Positions 1-5,301 are shown, counted from the first letter of the stretch. The stretch: DNA of 6,902 nucleotides from Deltaproteobacteria bacterium (GCA_016844625.1 JAERMN010000164.1:1-6902), one strand, 5' to 3'. Program-made: numbers and translations. The notes: generated from the letters alone by a model not told the origin.

Positions 1-1
1 T

Positions 2-97
2 GAAGCTTACGGGGGTGATTTTGCTATCAAAAATGACGCGCTAATGCTGGACAACACTATCCCCTGGGAAGAAAACGTTGAAAGCACTGAGACATAG
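2..97 (+). CDS. C-terminal end of an unidentified protein (5' end outside window)
   Basis: Frame 2 is open from the window edge for 31 codons and closes with TAG at 95-97. The peptide is acidic and protein-like (it contains DNTIPWEENVES), with no internal stops. I do not recognise the family from so short a tail, and no motif allows a function to be given. The other two + strand frames are less convincing here. A GC-rich imperfect inverted repeat lies 11 bases after the stop, as expected for the end of a transcription unit. An open frame of this length can arise by chance, so the call is tentative. Confidence 0.4.
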   Translation, partial: EAYGGDFAIKNDALMLDNTIPWEENVESTET

Positions 98-108
98 CAT
101 GGTCCGAC

Positions 109-136
109 CCGGGGCTCTTAATTGTTGATTGCCCGG
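109..136 (+). terminator. weak terminator-like hairpin after the first partial gene
   Basis: CC(G)GGGC at 109-115 can pair with GCCCGG at 131-136, giving six base pairs with one bulged G and a loop of about 15 bases. A T-rich run (CTTTTT) comes only about 18 bases later, so this is not a textbook intrinsic terminator. Its place just after the stop codon at 97 is the main support. The rest of the gap up to 342 shows no gene or other signal that I can defend. Confidence 0.25.
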
Positions 137-342
137 TTGAGACTCTCTCTGTCCTTTTTAGAAATGTGATCGCGGTTTCATTTTAATTCGACCAAGCCGC
201 TTGTGCTTGTGCCCAGGGCGTCGGACCGCAAGCTCGACCGTATCGATTGTGGTGATGTCCCTTTTGCTACCACCTCATCGGCTTCGCCCGCGATTCTTCG
301 TTGGATTTTCCCACTACGAGTACAACGAAAATACCGCAATAT

Positions 343-1371
343 TCAGCGCGGTCCATTGCGAGCGCCCCAATTGCTGTCGACGCTGCTAAACCTCTGCGCC
401 GCGCTGCCGTCGCAAGGCATCTGCACCAGTGTCGCGATCGTCATATTCCCGACTCTCTGGTTGGGACCAGAGCTGCGCCGGCCCGGTATCGCGTGCAGGC
501 ACATGCCATTCAAATCGCTCTTGACCGTCCAGGTTAACTTGCCCGCCGGCGCGATCACCGTCCATTTCTCGTTGGCAGCGCCAGAGCATGGATAAAGAAT
601 AATCGGTGCGCCGGGATCACGGCGCGCACCCGAGATATTGACGCACTTGCCGCTCGCCGCATGAACTAACCGATGGCTTCCTGGATCGTAACCCCATTGC
701 TCGAAACTTGGCGTCACCGGACAGCCAGGACTGCTGACGAGTTTGTGACATTGCTGAAACGTTAATTGGACATCGATAGCGGCACCCGCTGGCGCCACCA
801 GCGGCTCGTCGATGTTCTCGGCATAGAGGGCGCGCTTCTGCATGAGTACAACGTTAGGAACCTTGGCGTCGAATTTTCCAATGTACTGAGGCGGCAGCAG
901 CTGGCACGTAAAGTGGTACGCGTTCCAAAACTCAAATTTGGGCGGGCTCACGTACTCGTCATACGTTCTGCCCTGGAAGATGAATCCATACATCGTGTCC
1001 CCGACGGTGCCCCCCTCCCTCGGAGTAATTACGCCTGTATAACGGCCAATACTGCTCACCCCGCTATAGGTCCAAAGCGCTCTGACGGAGAAAGTGTTTC
1101 CCGTGAGGCTGCCGCTGACGTTCCCAATAACGATCTTTTTTGTCGTCTTGTAGAAAGCCTTTCCGACGAGTTTCGAGCCATCTTGCTTCAGTCGGAACGT
1201 CACTTGTTGGCCGCTCCCCGCCCCGCCTGGGCCAGCAATAAACGAAGGAGGCACCTGCCATTGCTTACAGATGCCGCTTTCCACAGCCGCGACTGGCGTC
1301 GGCGCGCCAAAGCGGAGACCGAAACCGATAATACCCACGAGTGTAACGATCGCCAGGTTTACGCTGATCAT
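343..1371 (-). CDS. secreted protein with ricin-B-type lectin domain
   Basis: The product is 342 residues and is probably exported. Residues 1-29 form a signal peptide (hydrophobic core about 5-22, plausible cleavage after the VAA at 27-29). Residues about 34-157 form a Gly/Thr/aromatic-rich, probably all-beta domain that I cannot name. A linker follows to about 205. Residues about 225-332 look like a ricin-B beta-trefoil: GKCVNISG (241-248) and YPCSGAANEKW (260-270) are the first C...C.G...(N/Q).W repeat, and GMCLHAIPG (289-297) with MPCDGSAAQRF (318-328) is a second, weaker repeat. Such domains usually bind sugars, so the protein may act on or attach to glycans outside the cell or in the periplasm. 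No catalytic motif was seen. The ATG at 1371 is firmly set by GGAGG (complement of 1377-1381), five bases upstream. The gene stands alone and is divergent from the gene at 1960. A real CDS is near certain; the lectin call is strong; the N-terminal function is unknown. Confidence 0.9.
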   Translation of the reverse strand: MISVNLAIVTLVGIIGFGLRFGAPTPVAAVESGICKQWQVPPSFIAGPGGAGSGQQVTFRLKQDGSKLVGKAFYKTTKKIVIGNVSGSLTGNTFSVRALWTYSGVSSIGRYTGVITPREGGTVGDTMYGFIFQGRTYDEYVSPPKFEFWNAYHFTCQLLPPQYIGKFDAKVPNVVLMQKRALYAENIDEPLVAPAGAAIDVQLTFQQCHKLVSSPGCPVTPSFEQWGYDPGSHRLVHAASGKCVNISGARRDPGAPIILYPCSGAANEKWTVIAPAGKLTWTVKSDLNGMCLHAIPGRRSSGPNQRVGNMTIATLVQMPCDGSAAQRFSSVDSNWGARNGPR

Positions 1372-1421
1372 TGCAACCTCCGATGAAGAATACTCAGATT
1401 CGCCGATTCACGGCATGGATG

Positions 1422-1451
1422 ATTATGACACCATCGGTTCGCCCCAAACAA
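1422..1451 (-). promoter_or_regulatory. possible sigma70-type promoter of the lectin gene
   Basis: On the minus strand TTGTTT (complement of 1446-1451) is followed after 18 bases by CATAAT (complement of 1422-1427), which matches five of six positions of the -10 consensus. The -35 match is only three of six. A start site near 1415 would give a leader of about 45 bases before the ATG at 1371. This comes from inspection only. Confidence 0.3.
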
Positions 1452-1515
1452 GCAGCGTCCCGCGCTTGCCTGCCAACGCGTCCAGCCGTCTAATCCTCCG
1501 CTCTAACTGGTTCAT
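1423..1515 (-). CDS. possible 30-residue phage-like peptide
   Basis: An ATG at 1515 opens a 30-codon frame closed at 1423. The peptide has a basic heptad-like start (MNQLERRIRRLDALAG) and then a hydrophobic tail with Trp (GTLLVWGEP). This layout, a short R-L-x-x-L-E/D coiled-coil start followed by a beta-strand ending in W-x-E, resembles tiny unannotated proteins often seen in phage gene clusters; that comparison is from memory. The frame stays open upstream to a TTG at 1611, inside the tRNA fragment, so the longer version is less believable. No good ribosome-binding site precedes the ATG. It could be a decayed remnant or a chance ORF. Confidence 0.2.
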   Translation of the reverse strand: MNQLERRIRRLDALAGKRGTLLVWGEPMVS

Positions 1516-1586
1516 CTGGGTGCCGGTAGCGCGTTCGATAATGACATCCGGCTGTTCCGCTTCATCAGCGTTTTCAGTCGATTGAA

Positions 1587-1610
1587 GTTCAAATCCCGTC
1601 GGGGACGCCA
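1587..1610 (+). repeat. tRNA 3'-end fragment, probably tRNA-Glu-like (candidate attachment site)
   Basis: The 24 bases have the form of the 3' end of a tRNA gene: G53, then the T-loop TTCAAAT (1588-1594), the T-stem 3' side CCCGT (1595-1599), the acceptor 3' strand CGGGGAC (1600-1606), discriminator G and an encoded CCA (1608-1610). The implied 5' acceptor strand GTCCCCG with G73 is typical of bacterial tRNA-Glu, though Asp, Ser or Asn tRNAs also carry G73. The upstream bases do not complete a cloverleaf: the T-stem 5' side (TGAAG, 1583-1587 region) cannot pair, and no anticodon arm sits at the right distance. It is therefore a fragment. A T-run follows at 1613-1617, as after many tRNA genes. 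Tyrosine-recombinase islands commonly leave such 3'-end duplications as att sites. Confidence 0.5.
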
Positions 1611-1730
1611 AATTTTTCTAGTTGGAACTCAATCTATCCGTCCGGGCCTCTTACCACGACGATTCCTAGCGATGCCTGGGATTCCGATCCTCGCCTTGGC
1701 CTATGTCGTCGGCGACTAAAATCGTTTGAC

Positions 1731-1757
1731 CGGACGTCGAATCCGTCTGATTTTTTT
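1731..1757 (+). terminator. orphan intrinsic-terminator-like hairpin
   Basis: CGGACG at 1731-1736 pairs with CGTCTG at 1744-1749 (six pairs including one G-U) around the seven-base loop TCGAATC. An A and seven Ts (1751-1757) follow. The form fits a short Rho-independent terminator reading rightwards. No + strand gene is recognisable just upstream, so it may serve an unrecognised short transcript or a gene disrupted by the nearby integration scar. The stem is short, so a chance structure is possible. Confidence 0.4.
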
Positions 1758-1864
1758 CCTACCAATTCGACGCATCAAACTGGCGAAGTCGCGTTGAGTT
1801 AAGACGTCCCAGTAACGTTAAGGTCAGTCCAAGGCTGGGGACACCGCCACCGATCATTTTGTGC

Positions 1865-1894
1865 TTGTTTTCTTATCAGAGTTTGTCCTACATT
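1865..1894 (+). promoter_or_regulatory. possible promoter of the small membrane protein gene
   Basis: TTGTTT at 1865-1870 and TACATT at 1889-1894 are separated by 18 bases. Each is a partial match to the sigma70 consensus (three and four of six). A start near 1901 would leave a leader of about 60 bases before the ATG at 1960. This is inspection only. Confidence 0.25.
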
Positions 1895-1895
1895 A

Positions 1896-1918
1896 TCTCC
1901 CTCAGTGACCTTGGGAGA
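1896..1918 (+). promoter_or_regulatory. leader hairpin upstream of the small membrane protein gene
   Basis: TCTCCC at 1896-1901 is the perfect reverse complement of GGGAGA at 1913-1918, with an 11-base loop. It lies between the putative promoter and the ribosome-binding site of the gene at 1960. It has no T-run, so it is not a terminator. It could stabilise the message or bind a regulator, or it may have no role. Confidence 0.2.
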
Positions 1919-1959
1919 AGTGCGCCGTTAACTCATCTGTTCTGCCGGGGGGAATAGTT

Positions 1960-2238
1960 ATGGCGAGGAGAAAAAGACTTCATGTAGTCCATGTTCTTGT
2001 TCCGTTAACCCAAGCGATCATATGCGCTGCCGGTTTAGTCGGTGGCTTGACCATCGGAGCTGTCATCCTTTATCTGAGCAATCTATGGAGCGCACTTGAC
2101 CGAGTGTTGATCACGCCGCCAGGTTCTCTGACAATAATTGATCTGGCGCTGGGCATTTCCCCATTTGTAATTGTTGCCGTGTGCAGCTGGGTCGGCGTTC
2201 GCTTGGGAATGGCATTCGCTTACCGTATCGACTTTTGA
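1960..2238 (+). CDS. small two-helix inner-membrane protein of unknown function
   Basis: The product is 92 residues. The start (MARRKR) is strongly positive and should stay in the cytoplasm. A first membrane segment spans about 12-40, and a second about 64-86 (rich in Val, Ile, Gly). The link between them (about 41-63, including ITPPGS) would face the periplasm, and a short C-terminal tail (YRIDF) would lie in the cytoplasm. I do not recognise the family, and there is no catalytic or metal-binding motif. A purine-rich GGGGGGA six bases before the ATG supports this start. The gene stands alone, with a 588-base gap upstream and a convergent methyltransferase gene ending 32 bases downstream. The clean hydrophobic pattern argues for a real gene rather than a chance frame. 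Confidence 0.7.
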   Translation: MARRKRLHVVHVLVPLTQAIICAAGLVGGLTIGAVILYLSNLWSALDRVLITPPGSLTIIDLALGISPFVIVAVCSWVGVRLGMAFAYRIDF

Positions 2239-2259
2239 CTTGACCACAACCCAAGTCGA
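2228..2259. terminator. inverted repeat between two convergent genes
   Basis: GACTTG at 2237-2242 is the reverse complement of CAAGTC at 2252-2257 (loop of nine bases). TCGACT at 2228-2233 can instead pair with AGTCGA at 2254-2259, so two mutually exclusive stems exist. The site overlaps the stop codon of the + gene and lies just beyond the stop of the minus gene at 2270, where a two-way terminator would be expected. Neither strand has a T-run after the stem, so intrinsic termination here is doubtful. Confidence 0.3.
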
Positions 2260-2269
2260 GACGTTGGTT

Positions 2270-3307
2270 CTAAAGCCGCTTTCGCAACGTGGCGTGTAAG
2301 AAATCGCCGTAACCCAGAGCATCGACGACAAACAATGGCGGCTTGAGCACTCGGCGGATGAATTTGCTCCGGTCCCATTTTATCTTTTCCATCCATGCCG
2401 GAAACCTATCCCCGTCTTCTTCAAGAAGATATTTTATGCTCCGGACGAAATTAAACGGCCCCCCTGAAAAGTTCTGAGCAGCCACCGTAAACCCAGTAGC
2501 CTCAGCAAGCCTCGTTAAACTTTCGGGCGAGTAAGAAATCACATGGCGCGGCGCATCCAATGCGTACCAGTTCGCGCCGAACAGCCAAAAAACCAGACTT
2601 CGAGTATTAGGTACGGTTAGATAAACAAGTCCTTCAGGTTTGAGAATGCGCCGAATCACGTGGAAGGTTTCTTTGGGCTTGGGCAGATGTTCGACGACGT
2701 TGCTCAAGCGGATGACATCGAAGAACTCGTTCTCAAAGCGCCCGTCTTCTACCATACCGTGAGCGACATTGAGCCCTAGACTGCGCGCCTGCTTGGCGCC
2801 GGTCTCGCTCGGCTCGACCCCGTAAGCGTCCCAGCCCCATTGCTGCAAGCGGTAGAGGTAGGCGCCGCCGCCGCACCCGACGTCAAGAATTTTTCCCGAG
2901 CCGCGGTAGGGAATGACTTCTCTAGCAGTGAAGAACGAAAGAGCCCAGGCGAGCGCGCGCCTCAGTCCGTTGGTAGCGCTGCCGTCGCGAACCGGATAGC
3001 CATAGTAGTGCTCTAGTATGAAGCGTTGCCAGCCTTGATAGTTTTTCTTGTTAAATGAGTCGCCGTGGCGATAGCGGCCATATTCTTCAGGATAGTACCG
3101 CGCCAATTCGGCAGCGCTAAGCCAGGGTTGAATAAAATAAGCGCTGCAATATTCACAGTGGTGAATCGCGAAGGTGCCGGGAATGGAATGGATCCGGTCG
3201 CGGCTCGTAAAGACCTGGGGCGCGCCGGACTGTTCGCAGAGTGGGCAGTTCGCCGATGGCGGGAAAGCACTTTCCATTGCCGTGGTTTTTACCAAGCTTC
3301 GAGCCAA
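2270..3307 (-). CDS. class I SAM-dependent methyltransferase with N-terminal CxxC-CxxC motif
   Basis: The product is 345 residues in the longest reading. Residues 21-24 (CPLC) and 51-54 (CEYC) form two CxxC pairs likely to bind zinc, as in methyltransferases that act on sugars or cell-surface products. Residues about 70-78 (RYYPEEYGR) are typical of the same group. Motif I is ILDVGCGGG at 140-148, E165 in YGVEPS is the usual ribose-binding acid, FDVIRLSNVVEHL at 196-208 is the motif II region, and LKPEGLVYLTVPN at 222-234 is motif III. The sequence up to about 280 fits the Methyltransf_23/UbiE-like Rossmann fold. A helical tail of about 60 residues follows. The substrate cannot be told: no sugar-nucleotide or glycosyltransferase genes lie nearby. 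The first codon is TTG at 3307 with only weak upstream purines. ATG at 3277, just before the zinc motif, is an equally good start and would give 335 residues. Confidence 0.93.
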   Translation of the reverse strand: MARSLVKTTAMESAFPPSANCPLCEQSGAPQVFTSRDRIHSIPGTFAIHHCEYCSAYFIQPWLSAAELARYYPEEYGRYRHGDSFNKKNYQGWQRFILEHYYGYPVRDGSATNGLRRALAWALSFFTAREVIPYRGSGKILDVGCGGGAYLYRLQQWGWDAYGVEPSETGAKQARSLGLNVAHGMVEDGRFENEFFDVIRLSNVVEHLPKPKETFHVIRRILKPEGLVYLTVPNTRSLVFWLFGANWYALDAPRHVISYSPESLTRLAEATGFTVAAQNFSGGPFNFVRSIKYLLEEDGDRFPAWMEKIKWDRSKFIRRVLKPPLFVVDALGYGDFLHATLRKRL

Positions 3308-3382
3308 GCGTCCACTCGGCTAAGAAAAAAAACAGAAACTTTGCGATGGACATTCACCTAGGCTTGCGGTAGGTGCTGGCAC

Positions 3383-4135
3383 ATGAAAGCAGATCAATTT
3401 ATCGACGAGCTCTGGAGCTACGCCGCCGAAGTGCCGATGGAGCGCCATCCCTGGTTCGATGGCATCATCAAGCATCGTTGGAGCAAGGAACAGATCCTTC
3501 TCGGCGAAGTGCAACATTATTTACGCGTGCGCACCAATCCGATCTTTTTTGGTCACATGGCGATCAACGCCGTGTCCGCGAAGCAATACGCGGTGATGGC
3601 AACGGTGCTGGAAAATTTCATGGAAGAGCTCGGCGGCAAGCGCACTCATGTCGACATCATGCTTCAGTTTCTCGAAGAAGGCGGCATCACCCGCGAACAG
3701 GCGGATAATGCCGAACCGGCGCCGGGGACACTCGCGGCCATCGAGATGATCATAGGCTGCTGCCAGCGCCGCTCGGCGCTCGAAGGTATCGCCATGCTCG
3801 CTTTCGTCGAAAGCCAACTCGGCGGCGCTGGAAAGATCTCGGAGAAAGTTTATCGGGAGCTCACCGGATACTACGGATTCTCAGCGCGCGCCGCGGCCAC
3901 CTATCAACTGCACGCCGCCCAAGACGAGGGCCACGGCAGCCGGCAAATTGATGCGATCCGCCTGCTCGCCACCGACGCCGTAACCCAGAATAAAATTCGC
4001 GCCGCGGTGAAGCTAGGTTTGACCGCTTTCACCTTGGAATGGGACGGTCATGTTCAGGCGATGACGGGCAAGCGAGAGTTTTGGGGCGGCGTAATGGATC
4101 TGAATCTACGAGGGCCAACGGTCCGTTTGAAATAA
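3383..4135 (+). CDS. haem-oxygenase-fold diiron oxidase family protein (TenA/PqqC/CADD-like)
   Basis: The product is 250 residues and should be soluble and all-helical. Potential metal ligands are E82 and H89 (in EELGGKRTH), E143 (in FVESQ), and H177, D181 and H184 (in HAAQDEGH). As I recall it, chlamydial CADD uses E81, H88, E142, H174, D178 and H181, so the spacing within each cluster is the same. The family includes oxidases that use two irons and O2 (CADD in p-aminobenzoate formation, UndA, SznF) as well as cofactor-free PqqC. Local matches such as HP.F (22-25), RWSKEQ (32-37) and YGFS (164-167) support the CADD/PqqC side. The position I would align with CADD's sacrificial Tyr27 is Phe25. 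AGGTG at 3371-3375, seven bases from the ATG, sets the start. The gene stands alone, 75 bases from the divergent methyltransferase gene. The exact reaction is unknown; pABA or PQQ synthesis genes are not nearby. Confidence 0.9.
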   Translation: MKADQFIDELWSYAAEVPMERHPWFDGIIKHRWSKEQILLGEVQHYLRVRTNPIFFGHMAINAVSAKQYAVMATVLENFMEELGGKRTHVDIMLQFLEEGGITREQADNAEPAPGTLAAIEMIIGCCQRRSALEGIAMLAFVESQLGGAGKISEKVYRELTGYYGFSARAAATYQLHAAQDEGHGSRQIDAIRLLATDAVTQNKIRAAVKLGLTAFTLEWDGHVQAMTGKREFWGGVMDLNLRGPTVRLK

Positions 4136-4185
4136 TCTCGCAACGGCCGAGCTTGTTTCGCGGCCTTGGCGTAGTTGCGCGAGAT
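4135..4185 (+). terminator. long imperfect hairpin directly after the diiron oxidase gene
   Basis: ATCTCGCAAC at 4135-4144 pairs with GTTG (4174-4177) and CGAGAT (4180-4185), with a two-base CG bulge. Inside, GGCCG at 4145-4149 pairs with CGGCC at 4161-4165 around an 11-base loop, leaving TTGGCGTA unpaired on the 3' side. That is about 15 pairs in total, and the structure starts on the last base of the stop codon. No T-run follows, so it may act as a Rho-assisted terminator or as a 3'-end stabiliser rather than a classic intrinsic terminator. From 4186 to 4314 I see no gene. Confidence 0.4.
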
Positions 4186-4314
4186 CCTCCGGGTTTCGAT
4201 TGCGGCTTTACGGCGTTACGTTCGCTGTGGTTAAATCGCCGAAATCCCGCCGGGGATGGGCTTGATCGACCGCTACTTTGTGACCTTGGTTCCCTTTGTG
4301 GTGGATTCATCTTC

Positions 4315-4548
4315 TTAAACCGTCTCGTCGGCGCCGCCATATTTCACGGAATAGGTGGGAAACAACCACCTTTCTTTTTCTAACTCACTCGCCAGTTCGC
4401 GGCGAAACTTACACGCTTCGGCATTTTCTCGGGTCGACCAGATCCTCGACCAGCGCAGGTGTTCGCTGCCCTTCATGTTTTCGGCCAGCCACTGATGCAC
4501 TGCTTGGCGAAACGCACCGATCTCCGGCGAATCCAATTGTAAACTCAA
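4315..4548 (-). pseudogene. truncated acyl-CoA dehydrogenase, N-terminal fragment only
   Basis: The 77-codon frame reads like the first helical segment of an acyl-CoA dehydrogenase. It has an opening helix (SPEIGAFRQAVHQWLAENM, 7-25), a central charged helix pair, and the family signature W-L-x-P-x-Y-x-x-x-Y-G-G (60-71), where intact members usually read GW..P.WP.EYGG. Intact members are about 380-400 residues. This one stops six residues after YGG, before the FAD- and acyl-CoA-binding regions and the catalytic base. None of the three downstream minus-strand frames continues the family pattern, so this is a deletion or breakpoint rather than one frameshift. No ATG is available: the frame begins at TTG 4548, 11 codons after an in-frame TAA. 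It lies 121 bases downstream of the Nudix gene on the same strand. It is probably non-functional. Confidence 0.6.
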
Positions 4549-4669
4549 ACCCCTTGGTCGCCTTTTTCGTATGCTCTTTTAGCTGGTAACCTTGCAGTGC
4601 TTCGTTGCCCCGCCAGCGCGCGCACACAAGCGTAAGGGTCCACACTTACCGCTTGCCATTTTCCGGCCT

Positions 4670-5185
4670 TCACACATCCCACTCCCCCGCGACCAAACGC
4701 GGAATAATGGGATGCAGGATTCGATAGGACAATCCCCAAAGCCGGTGTGAGCCAATTTGATAGAATGAAACCTGTTCCGCTTTTTGCCAGGTTGGAAAGC
4801 GGTCGATCATCTTGTCGTGGGCGCCTGGGCGTGTGAGGTCGCTGAGCTTGACATCGAAGAGCTCTGCAATCTCGCGCTCGGCGATTTGCCACTGCTCCGG
4901 AACCGCGATCCGCGCCACATAAGGAAACACGCGGTAACCGGTCGTGCGCGTCTGTTCCATGGGCAACTCGGCGAGGATATCTTCGCGCGGCACGATCAAG
5001 CCCAATTCCTCGCGCAGCTCGCGCAGCGCAGTGTCGAGCATCGTCTCATCTGCGGGATCGTGTTTGCCGCCGGGGAAAGCGATCTGGCCGCCGTGCACGC
5101 CGCCGGGATTGCGCAAGATCATCACGATGTGAAGCTCGCCTTCGCGGCTGCGATAGACTGGGATGACTACCGCGGAATCGATCAT
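4670..5185 (-). CDS. Nudix hydrolase, CoA-pyrophosphatase-like (NudL group)
   Basis: The product is 171 residues and should hydrolyse a nucleoside diphosphate-X compound, perhaps coenzyme A or acyl-CoA, between the two phosphates. The Nudix box spans about 39-63: GGKHDPADE, then TALRELREELGL with the metal-binding R55-E56 and E59-E60 (REXXEE). The residues just before it, H31-GGQIAFPGGK, match the H.GQ(I/V)(A/S)FPGG signature that marks the CoA-pyrophosphatase subgroup. The C-terminal HRLWGLSYRIL (147-157) also resembles that subgroup. NudL enzymes normally show LLTxRS before the His, and here the text is VMILRNPGGV, so the CoA assignment is probable rather than certain. The protein is slightly short for the group (often about 190-210). 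The start is set by GAGGA eight bases before ATG 5185. It is divergent from the sulfatase gene (116 bases apart) and upstream of the acyl-CoA dehydrogenase relic. Confidence 0.92.
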   Translation of the reverse strand: MIDSAVVIPVYRSREGELHIVMILRNPGGVHGGQIAFPGGKHDPADETMLDTALRELREELGLIVPREDILAELPMEQTRTTGYRVFPYVARIAVPEQWQIAEREIAELFDVKLSDLTRPGAHDKMIDRFPTWQKAEQVSFYQIGSHRLWGLSYRILHPIIPRLVAGEWDV

Positions 5186-5274
5186 ACCATTCTTCCTCTA
5201 GCGCGCTTTTACTACAGGAGCGGGCGACCTCGCAAAGGCGATTTCCACATTACATCGTCGGTCCGAGTGTGCTA

Positions 5275-5300
5275 AAGCTTTCCGGAAAAGGCGAAAGCTT
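5275..5300 (+). promoter_or_regulatory. hairpin that exposes the sulfatase ribosome-binding site in its loop
   Basis: AAGCTTTC at 5275-5282 is the exact reverse complement of GAAAGCTT at 5293-5300, giving eight pairs around the loop CGGAAAAGGC (5283-5292). The only Shine-Dalgarno-like bases for the sulfatase start (AAGG, 5288-5291) sit in that loop, and the 3' arm ends one base before ATG 5302. In linear form the SD-to-ATG gap is ten bases, rather long; folding would shorten the effective distance. TTTCCGGAAA at 5279-5288 is also a perfect ten-base palindrome on the DNA and could be a protein site. Any role in control is inferred. Confidence 0.35.
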
Positions 5301-5301
5301 C

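Larger units (their letters stand above)
1372..1959. other. 588-base gene-poor region between divergent genes
   Basis: This stretch separates the lectin gene (minus) from the small membrane protein gene (plus). It holds the lectin ribosome-binding site and a possible promoter near 1422-1451, a 30-codon phage-like ORF on the minus strand, a tRNA 3'-end fragment at 1587-1610 with a T-run just after it, a hairpin with a seven-T tail at 1731-1757, and a possible promoter and leader hairpin for the gene at 1960. From 1612 to 1730 and from 1758 to 1860 I see no gene, repeat or defensible signal. The mixture of a tRNA scrap and small ORF debris is what an old integration boundary looks like. Confidence 0.5.

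Noticed and set aside
203..595. A 130-codon + strand ORF
   Set aside because: It overlaps the strongly supported lectin gene on the opposite strand, has no ribosome-binding site of note, and its low-complexity translation shows no family features.
766..1386. A 206-codon + strand ORF
   Set aside because: It lies antisense to almost the whole 5' part of the lectin gene, is rich in Arg/Asn/Asp as antisense frames of GC-rich genes are, and carries no motif.
1535..1610. A complete tRNA-Glu gene ending at 1610
   Set aside because: The T-stem 5' side does not pair with 1595-1599, no matching 5' acceptor strand (GTCCCCG) is present about 76 bases upstream, and the only TTTTC near the expected anticodon is about five bases too close to the T-loop. 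Only the 3' end is tRNA-like.
3383..4135. TenA thiaminase II or cofactor-free PqqC
   Set aside because: The TenA catalytic Cys setting is not evident, and no thiamine or PQQ genes are adjacent. A full set of six diiron ligands at CADD spacing favours an oxidase of the same fold.
4029..4383. Overlapping ORFs on both strands across the end of the diiron oxidase gene
   Set aside because: Both begin inside or opposite the real gene, are rich in Pro/Arg/Ser or Gly/Phe without domains, and run through the hairpin at 4135-4185.
4545..4892. A 115-codon minus-strand ORF whose TGA overlaps the TTG start of the acyl-CoA dehydrogenase fragment
   Set aside because: Most of it is an out-of-frame copy of the Nudix coding strand. 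The last 35 codons beyond the Nudix stop look like no known protein, so the stop/start overlap is probably chance.
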